From Treponema sp. (GTDB lineage: Bacteria > Spirochaetota > Spirochaetia > Treponematales > Treponemataceae), in contig JAGBXW010000042.1 in NCBI GenBank assembly GCA_017629095.1, positions 1-33,120 on the forward strand: 33,120 bases of DNA, in the 5' to 3' direction. Made by a program: the position numbers and the translations under genes. This document shows, piece by piece, positions 1 to 8,172 of the stretch; the stretch's first letter is position 1, and the number at the start of each line of letters is the position of its first letter. The notes under the pieces were generated by a model that was not told the DNA's origin, searched no databases, and saw only the letters and a program-made list of their open reading frames with translations.

Positions 1-5
1 AATGT

Positions 6-11
6 TATACT
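6..11 (+). promoter_or_regulatory. -10 box of a leaderless pepF promoter
   Basis: TATACT ends 7 nt before the pepF ATG and no Shine-Dalgarno sequence fits in between, so transcription would start at or next to the start codon. The -35 lies outside the window. The same layout recurs at six other genes here, which supports the reading. Confidence 0.5.
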
Positions 12-18
12 GTTAGCT

Positions 19-1821
19 ATGAGCGAAATAAAAATTCCTACACGAAATGAAATTCCACAGAACGATAAATGGGACTTGAGTCAGCTGTTCAAGTCAGATG
101 CTGAATGGGAAGCTGAATTGGAAAAAATCCAGCCCCTTTCTCTGGAAATAGAAGCCTTTAAGGGAAAGCTGGGAGATTCTGCAGAAAATCTTTTGGCAGC
201 CATTACCAAGCTCAGCGAAATGAGCCAGATTTCCGAGCTGGTGGGACACTATGCCTTCCTGCTTTCTGCTGGTGATGCAGGAGAAAGTGCTTATCAAGAA
301 AAAAAGAGCCGCTACATTATGGCTGCCTCTGCTGCTGATGCTCGCTTAAGCTTTTTAACACCAGAAATCCAAGCCATTCCAGAAGAAAGGATTACCGCCT
401 GGATTGAAGACAAAAGCTTTGATGACTACCGCATTTGGCTGAAAAAACTCTTGCGTCTCAAACCCTACATTCTCAGCGAAAAAGAAGAGCGGATTCTTGC
501 CCTCCAAAGCGAATCAAGTCGCACTGCCGACAAGGCATTTTCCATGCTCACCGATGTGGACATGGACTTTGGCACCGTTAAAACTGCCCAAGGTGAAATC
601 CCCCTCAGCCATTCCAGCTATTCCATGCTGCTGGAAAACCAAGACCGCCAGGTACGAGAAACTGCTTATGGCCAGTTCTACAAAGGCTTTGATGGCCACA
701 AAAACACCATTGCAGCCTTGTACGAAGGTAGCGTAAATCAGGACATTTTTGAAGCCAGAAGCCGAGGCTATTCCTCTGCCAGAGCCATGGCCCTGTTCCC
801 CGACAAGGTGCCTGAATCAGTTTACGACAACCTCATTGCAGCAGTGCGAGAAAGCCTTCCTACCCTTCACCGCTACTACGACCTGCGCCGCCGAGTGCTG
901 GGACTAGAGAAGCTCCGTCACTATGACGTATACGTTCCCTTGGTAAGTAGCGTTAAAACTACCATCCCCTACGAAGAAGCAGTGGAAATCCTCCGTGAGG
1001 CACTGGCCCCCTTAGGCAAGGAATACACAGACACCCTTTGCGGTGGTCTTTTAGGAGGCTGGTGCGACCGCTATGAAAACAAGGGCAAGGATTCAGGAGC
1101 CTTCTCTTCCGGCGGCTTTGTGGGTTATCCCTACATCCTGCTGAACTACAAAAAGGACGTATTGCGGGACTTGTACACCATGGCCCACGAAGGTGGCCAC
1201 TCCATGCATTCCTACTATTCCTCTCGGTCAAACCCCTTCATGCAGTACGATTACACCATCTTTGAAGCAGAGGTTGCCTCTACCTTTAACGAGCAGCTGG
1301 TGTTCCAGTATCTGCTGAACAAGGCAGAAACCCAGGAAATGAAGGCCTACCTCTTGGCAAATCGTGCTTCCGACATTTTAGCCACCCTCTACCGCCAAAC
1401 CATGTTTGCTGAATTCGAGATGAAAACCCATCAGCTGGTGGAATCAGGTACACCTTTGTCCCTGGATACCCTGCGGGCAACCTATCGTCAGCTTTTGGAG
1501 GATTATTTTGGTCCCACCATGGAGTTTGAAGAGGTAAGCGATTTGGAAGGACTGCGCATCCCCCACTTCTACCGAGCCTTCTACGTGTACAAGTATGCCA
1601 CAGGAATCTCAGCATCCTTGGCACTGGCTCGTCGTGTTACCGAAGGTGGAGAAAAGGAGCGGGAAGATTACTTTTCCTTCCTAAAATCTGGTGGTTCTCG
1701 CTACCCCATCGAAGCCCTGCGAGTTGCCGGTGTAGACATGGAGTCCCCCGAACCAGTGCGAGCAGCCCTTAAAACCTTTGAAGAACTGGTAAACCAGCTG
1801 GAAAAGGTGTTACTACCATAA
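19..1821 (+). CDS. pepF: Oligoendopeptidase F (M3 family zinc metallopeptidase)
   Basis: A cytoplasmic zinc metallopeptidase of the PepF/M3B group, which cuts short peptides for amino-acid recycling. The protein has 600 residues, the normal length for PepF. The metal site is visible: H390-E-G-G-H394 (HExxH type) in the context MAHEGGHSMHS, followed by the third ligand E418 in FEAEVAS, 24 residues after H394 as in M3 enzymes. The N-terminal half is the helical lobe typical of the family and there is no signal peptide. The ATG at 19 is chosen because the reading frame begins there with the usual N-terminal stretch (NDKWDLSQLF) and a TATACT box lies just upstream; no ribosome binding site is visible, so the message is probably leaderless. 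It is followed by a terminator-like hairpin and is probably monocistronic. Confidence 0.95.
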   Translation: MSEIKIPTRNEIPQNDKWDLSQLFKSDAEWEAELEKIQPLSLEIEAFKGKLGDSAENLLAAITKLSEMSQISELVGHYAFLLSAGDAGESAYQEKKSRYIMAASAADARLSFLTPEIQAIPEERITAWIEDKSFDDYRIWLKKLLRLKPYILSEKEERILALQSESSRTADKAFSMLTDVDMDFGTVKTAQGEIPLSHSSYSMLLENQDRQVRETAYGQFYKGFDGHKNTIAALYEGSVNQDIFEARSRGYSSARAMALFPDKVPESVYDNLIAAVRESLPTLHRYYDLRRRVLGLEKLRHYDVYVPLVSSVKTTIPYEEAVEILREALAPLGKEYTDTLCGGLLGGWCDRYENKGKDSGAFSSGGFVGYPYILLNYKKDVLRDLYTMAHEGGHSMHSYYSSRSNPFMQYDYTIFEAEVASTFNEQLVFQYLLNKAETQEMKAYLLANRASDILATLYRQTMFAEFEMKTHQLVESGTPLSLDTLRATYRQLLEDYFGPTMEFEEVSDLEGLRIPHFYRAFYVYKYATGISASLALARRVTEGGEKEREDYFSFLKSGGSRYPIEALRVAGVDMESPEPVRAALKTFEELVNQLEKVLLP

Positions 1822-1834
1822 CAATTAACCAACA

Positions 1835-1884
1835 AAACTCTTTTTCAGGGAGCTTCCTTGGGAAAGAGTTTCGGTAGGGCTTTT
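1835..1884 (+). terminator. Probable terminator after pepF
   Basis: Perfect 9-bp arms AAACTCTTT (1835-1843) and AAAGAGTTT (1863-1871) extend inward through G-U pairs to a stem of about 16 bp. The T-rich stretch (CTTTTTGCCTTTT) begins about 9 nt after the stem, so the fit to the intrinsic model is imperfect. Confidence 0.5.
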
Positions 1885-1924
1885 TGCCTTTTCTGCCGAT
1901 AATTGAATGAATTAGGAGACTTTT

Positions 1925-2836
1925 ATGATGTCAGTGTCAGATTTTATATCGCTTCCTAAGATTGATGCCCATAATCACTTAAATTTAGGTATGCGATATG
2001 CATCTTATGCTCCCTGGGCAGGCTTTTATATTCCGAATTTCCCTCGAAAAATGAATGGTCTTGGGGAAATGCATGAAATTATCGGTAATTTTACTCGCCC
2101 TCGTGCAAAGACCATGAAAGATGTGACAGATTTGTTGGTTCTTTCCATCACCGATGCTATAGCAGATGGTGTTACTGTATTGGAAGGAAGCATTGACATT
2201 GGATTTGTTGTTCACTGCGGCGGTGTAGACAACTTCCTAAAAATGGTGCAGGAAGTAAAGGATAAATTCGTTGGGAAAATCAACTTCCGGCCAGAGCTAG
2301 GAATGGGAAAAACCTTCGGCATAGATAAAATCCAAGAATGGGCTCCCATTTGCTTTGAAAGTGGTCTTTTCAACAGTATTGACTTGTACGGCCCAGAAGT
2401 TGAAGATGGCATTAATGACTTTGATAAAATCTTCAAGCAGGCCGGAAAGTTAGGCATTAAACGAAAGGCCCACGTGGGAGAGTTCTCCGATGCAAAATCA
2501 GTACGTCGCTTTGTAGAATTCTTTGAATTGGAAGAAGTTCAGCATGGAATTGGAGCTGCCCAGGATGATTCTGTGCTACAGTTCCTGAAGGATAGAAATA
2601 CTCGTTTGAACATTACCCCAGAAAGTAATGTGATGCTGGGAGCAGTAAAGAACTTGGCAGAGCATCCCATCAAAAAAATTGTGGAGGCAGGAATCCGAGT
2701 TTCCATCAGTACCGATGACCTTCTGTTCTTTAACAAGTCTGTTTCCGAGCAATGCTTTGACCTGATAAAGGCCGACGTGCTTACCTCAGACCAAATCAAG
2801 GCTATTTTTGCCTCTAACGTGGCTGAATATCAATAA
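1925..2836 (+). CDS. Adenosine deaminase family protein
   Basis: A zinc-dependent amidohydrolase of the adenosine deaminase family, expected to deaminate adenosine or a related adenine nucleoside in purine salvage. All catalytic positions are present: H16-x-H18 in IDAHNH, H183-V-G-E186, H207 in QHG, and the S-T-D264-D265 pair. These correspond to the metal ligands and proton-shuttle residues of known ADAs. At 303 residues it is shorter than classical ADA (about 340-350), missing part of the helical periphery, so substrate specificity could differ (6-aminodeoxyfutalosine deaminases are in the same family). AGGAG at 1914-1918 lies 6 nt before this ATG and 9 nt before a second one at 1928; either could be used. 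A clear terminator follows. Confidence 0.88.
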   Translation: MMSVSDFISLPKIDAHNHLNLGMRYASYAPWAGFYIPNFPRKMNGLGEMHEIIGNFTRPRAKTMKDVTDLLVLSITDAIADGVTVLEGSIDIGFVVHCGGVDNFLKMVQEVKDKFVGKINFRPELGMGKTFGIDKIQEWAPICFESGLFNSIDLYGPEVEDGINDFDKIFKQAGKLGIKRKAHVGEFSDAKSVRRFVEFFELEEVQHGIGAAQDDSVLQFLKDRNTRLNITPESNVMLGAVKNLAEHPIKKIVEAGIRVSISTDDLLFFNKSVSEQCFDLIKADVLTSDQIKAIFASNVAEYQ

Positions 2837-2850
2837 TCAGCGTGAAGGAA

Positions 2851-2883
2851 AGTCGATGCAGAACTTGCATCGGCTTTTTTTTA
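2851..2883 (+). terminator. Rho-independent terminator
   Basis: Stem AGTCGATGCA / TGCATCGGCT (10 bp, one G-U pair), loop GAACT, followed by eight or more T. It closes the adenosine deaminase gene. Confidence 0.9.
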
Positions 2884-2954
2884 TCTCCAAAATATTTTCC
2901 AAATAAATTCCACAAATTCTCACCGAACATCTTCCGTTTTCTCAGCAATTTTTA

Positions 2955-2983
2955 ATGAAAAGGCCCCTGTATTTTATTATAGT
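2955..2983 (+). promoter_or_regulatory. Possible promoter of the PepSY/two-component operon
   Basis: ATGAAA (2955-2960), 17-nt spacer, TATAGT (2978-2983), upstream of the gene at 3035. Both boxes match sigma70 at four or more positions; this is a moderate prediction only. Confidence 0.35.
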
Positions 2984-3034
2984 TAGGTCAGATAACAGCA
3001 CAAGATGCTGTACCAACACACAAGGAGTTTTTTT

Positions 3035-3460
3035 ATGAAGAAGATTGGATTGATTTTGGTTACTTTAGTTTTGGCTTTAACTACAGCTTGTGCTGACGAC
3101 AGAATCGTGTCTCCAGAGAGTTTGCCACAAAAGGCAAAGGAATTAATTGCTGTTCACTTTCCTGGAAAAACTGTTCAGTATGTAGAAAAAGAATTTAACG
3201 AGTATGAAGTTCAGCTGAATGACCGCACTGAAATTACGTTTAAGGGAAATGGTGAGTGGGAATCCATCAAAAGCTACGAAGGTGTTCCTGTAGCAGCTTT
3301 GCCTGCTTCCTTAACTTCCCACATCAGCGGTAATTTTGCCGATGCAAAGATTGTAGAAGTAGAAAGAGACCTAAACCGCATTGAGATTAAGCTTTCTACA
3401 GGCATGGAAGTATTCTTTGACAAGGATGGAAAATACCTTGGTCAAAAGTTTGACGACTAA
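3035..3460 (+). CDS. Secreted PepSY-like domain protein
   Basis: A small exported protein of 141 residues. The start at 3035 is preferred to an upstream in-frame codon at 3005 because AAGGAG (3022-3027) sits 7 nt before it and because the sequence from there begins with a clean signal peptide (MKKIGLILVTLVLALTTACA). The end of the signal, TTAC-A, could be a relaxed spirochaetal lipobox or a signal peptidase I site; I cannot decide. The mature part matches the PepSY-like (putative beta-lactamase-inhibitor-like) fold, with two similar halves, each holding a motif of the kind LP..L...I...F..AKIVEVE....YEV.L..G.E..FD..G. Proteins of this type are often encoded beside two-component systems. Here a response regulator and kinase follow two genes later in the same direction, suggesting a role in envelope sensing. 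That role is inference. Confidence 0.75.
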   Translation: MKKIGLILVTLVLALTTACADDRIVSPESLPQKAKELIAVHFPGKTVQYVEKEFNEYEVQLNDRTEITFKGNGEWESIKSYEGVPVAALPASLTSHISGNFADAKIVEVERDLNRIEIKLSTGMEVFFDKDGKYLGQKFDD

Positions 3461-3497
3461 TTTATTCAAAATATGATACAATACTGGAGAGATGAAA

Positions 3498-3890
3498 ATG
3501 ACAAAGGGAGTATTTTTAATTCTGATGATTCTGTCTTTCGTTTCTCCAGTTTGTGCAGATAGACATAGTTCCTATTACGAAAAACAAAATTTTTACATCG
3601 AAGAATGTGAACGAGAGGATGGAAAACTCTCCATCGAATTCAGCATTCCCGTTCACCCAGAATCAGTGACGCGAGAAAATATCCGTATCAATGGACTTCC
3701 CCTACCAAAGAATATTCAGATTTTTTTCAATCGGCGGGGTGATAGAGTCATGTTCTCTGAATTGCCTCAGTGGCAAAACGAAACCATCTGTATTGAAATT
3801 AGTGGCTTAACATCATATTTGGGCAGTCCCATGATACCGCTACCAGCTTTTTATCTTGCTCCAGATGATGAATTTGAGTGGGAGGACTAA
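3498..3890 (+). CDS. Small secreted protein, Ig-like (SbsA-type) fold suspected
   Basis: A protein of 130 residues from the ATG at 3498. That start is preferred over 3492 because TGGAGA (3485-3490) lies 7 nt upstream of it. The N-terminus is a signal peptide (MTKGVFLILMILSFVSPVCA, then DRHSS). The mature part has a beta-rich pattern, FSIPVHPESVTRENIRINGLPL, then IEISGLTSYLGSPM. This is like bacterial Ig-like domains of the SbsA kind, in which opposing values of a property are joined by 'V.P.SVT..N..I.G'. I do not recognise a defined function. It starts 37 nt after the PepSY-like gene and stops 3 nt before the response regulator, so it is almost certainly in one operon with both, perhaps as an envelope partner of the sensor kinase. 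Confidence 0.7.
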   Translation: MTKGVFLILMILSFVSPVCADRHSSYYEKQNFYIEECEREDGKLSIEFSIPVHPESVTRENIRINGLPLPKNIQIFFNRRGDRVMFSELPQWQNETICIEISGLTSYLGSPMIPLPAFYLAPDDEFEWED

Positions 3891-3893
3891 ACC

Positions 3894-4607
3894 ATGGAGA
3901 AGATTTTACTTGTAGAAGATGAACCGGGCATTGCTTCTTTTGTGCGACTGGAACTCCTTCACGAAGGATACCAGGTGCAAGTAGCAGAAGACGGGCGGCA
4001 AGGTTTGGAGCTTTTTCAAGAAGGCCAGTGGGATTTGATTTTGCTGGACATTATGCTGCCTGGAATCAACGGGCTGGAAGTATTGCGGCGAATCAGAAAG
4101 CTTTCATCGGTTCCAGTAATTTTACTTACGGCCAGAGGAGATACCCTAGACAAGGTTTCTGGCCTAGATGCTGGTGCTGACGATTATCTTCCTAAACCCT
4201 TTGCCATAGAAGAATTGCTGGCACGGATTCGAAGCCTCTTACGAAGAAAAAATGCCTGGGGAAGCAAAACTGTTCCAGCCACAACGACTGCAACACAAGA
4301 TGAGGGTCTGCTGTTTTTTAAGAATATCACCTTGAACCCAAAATCCAGGGAGGTTTCCTTAGACGGGCAACTTCTTTCCCTCACAAAAACTGAATACCAG
4401 CTTTTATTTTGTCTCATGAGCCACAAAAATGAAGCCCTGTCACGGGAGAAAATTATGGACATGGTTTGGGGACAACAGCATTACATTGACCCCAACTCTG
4501 TGGACGTGTACGTACGATATTTACGAAACAAGCTTGATGTTGCGGGAAAAGAATCCTGCATTACCACCCTACGTGGCATTGGATATATTATGAAAGAGCC
4601 CTCATGA
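3894..4607 (+). CDS. OmpR/PhoB-family response regulator
   Basis: A DNA-binding response regulator of 237 residues. The receiver domain (about 1-120) has the acidic pair E8/D9, the phospho-acceptor D52 (LILLDIMLPG), T79 and K101 (YLPKPF). The C-terminal winged helix (about 140-235) has the usual LTKTEYQLL and VDVYVRYLRNKLD elements ending in TLRGIGYIM. GAGG of the preceding stop region serves as ribosome binding site, 3 nt separate it from the upstream gene, and its last codons overlap the histidine kinase by 4 nt (ATGA). It is therefore the cognate regulator of that kinase. Target genes are unknown; the flanking envelope genes of the operon are the natural candidates. Confidence 0.95.
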   Translation: MEKILLVEDEPGIASFVRLELLHEGYQVQVAEDGRQGLELFQEGQWDLILLDIMLPGINGLEVLRRIRKLSSVPVILLTARGDTLDKVSGLDAGADDYLPKPFAIEELLARIRSLLRRKNAWGSKTVPATTTATQDEGLLFFKNITLNPKSREVSLDGQLLSLTKTEYQLLFCLMSHKNEALSREKIMDMVWGQQHYIDPNSVDVYVRYLRNKLDVAGKESCITTLRGIGYIMKEPS

Positions 4608-5968
4608 AACGAAAAATCACTCTTTCCATAAAACTTACGGGAATCTTTACCCTACTGATTTTTGTTTCCGTCTTCTTTTTCTCCCTTTTAATGATTTCTA
4701 CCACAAAAAAATCCCTTGAACGGCAACAAACAAAGGAATTGCTCCATTTTTTGTCTCTGGTGGAAATCGGCTATAAAAACGAACTACGAGATGATGTGAA
4801 CTTTCCCTCCCATGCAATTCCCTACTACATTTTATACCGTGTTTCCAAGGCTGATGGCTCCCTGCTTCGTACCAACGATGCTCTGCTGCCAGTTTTGCCC
4901 AACACACCAGCAGGTCAGTCCGCCATTGAATTTCGGGAAGGCTTTTTTATTGATGGTGACTTGAATCTCCGCTACGTGGCAAAAGAATTTTCCTTGGAAT
5001 CTGGCGAAACCTATCGCGTTCAAGTGGCGGTGGACTTGCATCAAGACAATGCTCACTTGGTGCTGGAAGGCTTGCCACCAATCTTTCTCTTGTTTAGCTT
5101 GCCTTTGCTGATTTTGTGTAGCCTGGTGGCCTTTGGAGTAAGTAGTCGGATTTTGCTTCCCTTGCGAAAAATTATTCAGCAAGCGCAGGAAATTACCAGT
5201 GAAAAACTAGATAGTCGCTTGGACGAAGGTGGGGCAAAGGATGAATTGCAGGAATTAGCCACCACATTCAATCAATTGTTCTGCCGACTGGAAGAAGATT
5301 TTGAGCTCCAACGTCGCTTTACCTCCGATGCAGCCCATGAACTCAAAACTCCCTTGGCAGTAATTTCTGGCCACGTGGATTTGCTTTGTCGCTGGGGAAA
5401 GGACAATCCTACTGTACTGGAAGAATCTTTGCAAACTCTGCAAAAAGAAAGTCGCTCCATGTCCCAGCTTATTGAAAAATTGCTCCAGCTAACTCGCACA
5501 GAAAACAATCAAAAGGCAAGTTATCCCAAGGAAAAGATTGCCTTGCAAAAATTTTTGCAGGATTTAGTCAAAGATTTTCAATTGCTCCATCCAGAAGCAC
5601 AATTTTTGATAGATTGTCCTAATAAAGCAGAAATTTTTTGTAACCAAGAGGCCCTGCAACAAATTTTACGTATATTTATAAAGAATAGTTTGAACTACAG
5701 TGACCAGCCAGCCTTTGTATCAGTGGGTTGGAATCAGGAAAAGCACCTGCTCTGGGTGCAAGACAAAGGGTGGGGTATCGAAAATCATCATCTTCCCCAC
5801 CTTTTTGACCGATTTTATCGTGTAGACGAAGCACGAAATAGACGCACTGGTGGAACTGGCTTGGGTTTGCCCATTGCAAAGGCCCTAGCAGAAAAGCTAG
5901 ATCTATCACTGGAAATTCAAAGCCTTGTAGGGCAAGGCACCACTATCTTTTTAACCTTTTTACATTGA
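4604..5968 (+). CDS. Membrane sensor histidine kinase
   Basis: A two-component sensor kinase of 454 residues. Transmembrane segment 1 spans about residues 8-32. An extracytoplasmic sensor of about 125 residues follows, then transmembrane segment 2 (LPPIFLLFSLPLLILCSLVAF), a HAMP linker, the HisKA helix with phospho-acceptor H245 (SDAAHELKTPLAV) and a HATPase domain with N box (RIFIKNSLNYS), G1 (VQDKGWGI) and G2 (TGGTGLGLPIAK). Translation is coupled to the regulator through an ATGA overlap. The extracytoplasmic domain has no motif I recognise; the two small secreted proteins encoded just upstream are plausible partners or targets. Confidence 0.94.
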   Translation: MKRKITLSIKLTGIFTLLIFVSVFFFSLLMISTTKKSLERQQTKELLHFLSLVEIGYKNELRDDVNFPSHAIPYYILYRVSKADGSLLRTNDALLPVLPNTPAGQSAIEFREGFFIDGDLNLRYVAKEFSLESGETYRVQVAVDLHQDNAHLVLEGLPPIFLLFSLPLLILCSLVAFGVSSRILLPLRKIIQQAQEITSEKLDSRLDEGGAKDELQELATTFNQLFCRLEEDFELQRRFTSDAAHELKTPLAVISGHVDLLCRWGKDNPTVLEESLQTLQKESRSMSQLIEKLLQLTRTENNQKASYPKEKIALQKFLQDLVKDFQLLHPEAQFLIDCPNKAEIFCNQEALQQILRIFIKNSLNYSDQPAFVSVGWNQEKHLLWVQDKGWGIENHHLPHLFDRFYRVDEARNRRTGGTGLGLPIAKALAEKLDLSLEIQSLVGQGTTIFLTFLH

Positions 5969-5994
5969 CATCTATTTAAGGGGAATATTATACT

Positions 5995-6894
5995 ATGGCC
6001 ATGAATCAACAGAAAAGAGAACGAAAAATTGGACTAGGAGTTATTGTATGGTTAGTTTTAGCTCTTGTTCTTCTTATAGCCTTTTTAATAAAGAAAGATG
6101 ATATTTTAGTAACACTGAAAAAAACAGAGTTTTTTACCCATTTGATGGGTTCTGAACCATCCTTTGTGGAAAACTACCAACTCAAAGATGAGATACCCAC
6201 CACTATCATTCCCAGTAATTCAGATCCTGCCGTTATTATCCAAGATAATTCTGAATTACCTAATAATCCTGTGGTAGAATTCCAAGATTTATCTCCCATT
6301 GACTTGAACAGTCTCAATGTAATTGAGTCAGTACCGTCAGATCCAATTACTGCTGCCGATGACTTAGCAGCAGTACCTCAAGATCTACTGCCCGCACCTA
6401 GCGATGTCCTTATTGAAACCCCCTACGGTACCATTACAGCCGAACAAAGTGCTGGCATTGTAACAGAATACACCAAGGTACGGCTTTTCTTTGTGCAGCT
6501 GAACAATGACGGCTCTGTTACCCGCAAGGAAGTGGTACGCACCATTCCAAAGTCAAATTCCCCTCTCACTGCTGCCATCAACAGCTTGTTGGAAGGCCCC
6601 AATTCCGATGACGTTATCCAAAATTGCATGACCTTGATTCCCTCTGGCACCCGCCTCATTTCGGCTTCCATAAAAGATAAGGTTGCCACCTTGAATTTCA
6701 GCGATGACTTTGAGTTCAATCCCTATGGGGTAGACGGTCTGGTGAATCAGTTGATGCAGGTTGTGTACACCGCCTGCTCCTTTGCTTCTGTAAACAGCGT
6801 CCAGTTCATTATCGATGGCCAAAAGAAGGAATATCTCGGTAGTGAGGGCATCTGGATTGGCACACCACTATCAGTTACTAGTTTTAAACAATAA
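5995..6894 (+). CDS. GerMN-domain membrane-anchored protein
   Basis: A 299-residue protein with one N-terminal membrane anchor (IGLGVIVWLVLALVLLIAFLI), then a low-complexity acidic, proline-rich linker to about residue 150. The C-terminal GerMN domain (about 155-290) has the typical VRLFFVQLN start, AINSLLEGP, IPSGTRLISASIKDKVATLNFS, LVNQLMQVVYT and VNSVQFIIDGQ elements. GerMN domains occur in sporulation germination proteins and in spirochaete and clostridial envelope lipoproteins; the molecular role is unknown. AAGGGGA lies about 10 nt before the chosen ATG. The gene begins 26 nt after the kinase, so it is likely the last gene of that operon, ending at the hairpin from 6901. Confidence 0.85.
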   Translation: MAMNQQKRERKIGLGVIVWLVLALVLLIAFLIKKDDILVTLKKTEFFTHLMGSEPSFVENYQLKDEIPTTIIPSNSDPAVIIQDNSELPNNPVVEFQDLSPIDLNSLNVIESVPSDPITAADDLAAVPQDLLPAPSDVLIETPYGTITAEQSAGIVTEYTKVRLFFVQLNNDGSVTRKEVVRTIPKSNSPLTAAINSLLEGPNSDDVIQNCMTLIPSGTRLISASIKDKVATLNFSDDFEFNPYGVDGLVNQLMQVVYTACSFASVNSVQFIIDGQKKEYLGSEGIWIGTPLSVTSFKQ

Positions 6895-6900
6895 ATAAAC

Positions 6901-6929
6901 AGGGCTTGTTTTCCACCAAGCCCTCTTTC
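6901..6929. terminator. Terminator hairpin between convergent genes
   Basis: AGGGCTTG (6901-6908) pairs with CAAGCCCT (6917-6924), followed by CTTTC on the plus strand. The U-tract is short. It lies between two convergent genes and may act for both. Confidence 0.6.
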
Positions 6930-6938
6930 ATATTCTGA

Positions 6939-8054
6939 CTACCTTACCTTGTAGCTTTTTATAATGGCATCAAAGTATTTGCGATTGGCTTTGTAGGCCT
7001 TGTCAAAAACCGTGAGGGTCATGATGGAATAGCCTCCAGCCTTGTTTTTAGTAACAAACTTGAAGTTCTGGGAAACAGCTTGATCTTGAGGCAAATGGGT
7101 GCGGATGGAGATTTCCAGCTCATTCTTACCTCGATTGATTTTGCGGTTGCCCCAGTCCGTATAGGCTCCAGTTGTTCCCAAGGACAGGTTTCGGCACAGG
7201 GCATCAAAAATGGCCTGGCTTCCTGCTGATGCCACCTGCTCTGCTGGCTGGAACTCACTAAACACCACCATGGCCACATCACCAAGGAGGTACATATTTT
7301 CTGCTGCGGGGATCCACTGGCTATCCAGCTTAATTTCTTGGCTTCCTAGCTCAATCTTTTGGTTGGGCTTTTTTTCTGTGGAAACAAAGTTCCGTGGTTT
7401 GTCCTGCATGGGAGCGGGAAAACCAGTAAACTCAAAGAAGCTATTGTCGCTGGATGAAGCTAAGGCTCCCACCGTTGCCACTTGGAAGGCAGGCTTTCCG
7501 TCAACATCGATAATTTCCTTCAGATTGAAAATGGGAATGTCATAAGCATACTTCATGGTAACCTTACCACCAAACTGAGAAAAATCCTCCCGACTGGAAA
7601 CTTCACTTGTTACCACAGGTTCTGATAACTTACGACGACGGGCAGAAAACTCATATACCAAATCGTGCAGATAATTTACAATTTCCGTGTCACTGCCTGT
7701 AATGTTGGTGAGGAACTTTTCTCCCGTCATTTCCGTTACTTGCACATCAGGATTTACGGTAAAAAGGATATCCACAGATTTTGGAGCACCAGCTCTTTGA
7801 CTTGTTCCATCAGCTTCTACAGGGAGTCCTTCCAAGGGCTGATTGGGAGCGTAAAATCGCATTCCATAAGTCCCTTCGTTATAATAGAGGAATCCCACGT
7901 AGGCTTCATAGGGAAAGGAGTAATCCCGATAGTACACATACTGGCCAGACTCATCTTTCAGGTAACTTTGAATTCCAGGGAAAGCAAAGAGACCAGAAGC
8001 GGTCATCATCAATACAAAAGAAAAAAAGAGAGAAATAAGGCTTGTTTTTTTCAT
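6939..8054 (-). CDS. Secreted protein of unknown function
   Basis: A protein of 371 residues when started at the ATG at 8054, where AGGA lies 5 nt upstream. A GTG 15 nt further up is in frame but has no support. The first 24 residues form a signal peptide (MKKTSLISLFFSFVLMMTASGLFA, cleaved before FPGIQ). The mature protein is soluble-looking, with many aromatic residues and no membrane span, repeated cysteines or recognisable catalytic motif. Phrases such as YSFPYEAYVGFLYYNEGTYGMRF suggest a beta-rich periplasmic or outer-surface protein. I do not recognise the family. It follows proS on the same strand after a 118-nt gap holding a long hairpin, so independent transcription is likely. Confidence 0.7.
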   Translation of the reverse strand: MKKTSLISLFFSFVLMMTASGLFAFPGIQSYLKDESGQYVYYRDYSFPYEAYVGFLYYNEGTYGMRFYAPNQPLEGLPVEADGTSQRAGAPKSVDILFTVNPDVQVTEMTGEKFLTNITGSDTEIVNYLHDLVYEFSARRRKLSEPVVTSEVSSREDFSQFGGKVTMKYAYDIPIFNLKEIIDVDGKPAFQVATVGALASSSDNSFFEFTGFPAPMQDKPRNFVSTEKKPNQKIELGSQEIKLDSQWIPAAENMYLLGDVAMVVFSEFQPAEQVASAGSQAIFDALCRNLSLGTTGAYTDWGNRKINRGKNELEISIRTHLPQDQAVSQNFKFVTKNKAGGYSIMTLTVFDKAYKANRKYFDAIIKSYKVR

Positions 8055-8127
8055 CTTAATCCTATTCACAAAAAAATTTTTTTGACAATGAAAACGATAT
8101 CTACAAGAATTTTAGTTGAGGGTGAAC

Positions 8128-8161
8128 AATCTGGCCCAAAGAAAAATCCTTGAGCCAGATT
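8128..8161. other. Long stable hairpin between proS and the secreted-protein gene
   Basis: Two 15-nt arms (8128-8142 and 8147-8161) pair along their full length with only two G-U pairs and an AAAA loop. No T-run follows on either strand, so it is not a standard intrinsic terminator; it may stop or process the proS mRNA, or belong to a small RNA (a TTGACA-17-AAGAAT box pair lies at 8082-8110 on the plus strand). Confidence 0.5.
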
Positions 8162-8172
8162 ATTCATGGATT

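Noticed and set aside
3005..3034. Upstream start for the PepSY-like protein (and similar extensions at 10166, 11967 and 27013)
   Set aside because: In each case the downstream ATG has the proper ribosome binding site, and for the exported proteins also the proper signal peptide start.
7665..8153. Plus-strand reading frame of 162 codons
   Set aside because: It overlaps the signal peptide and N-terminal half of the minus-strand secreted protein and shows no protein-like pattern.
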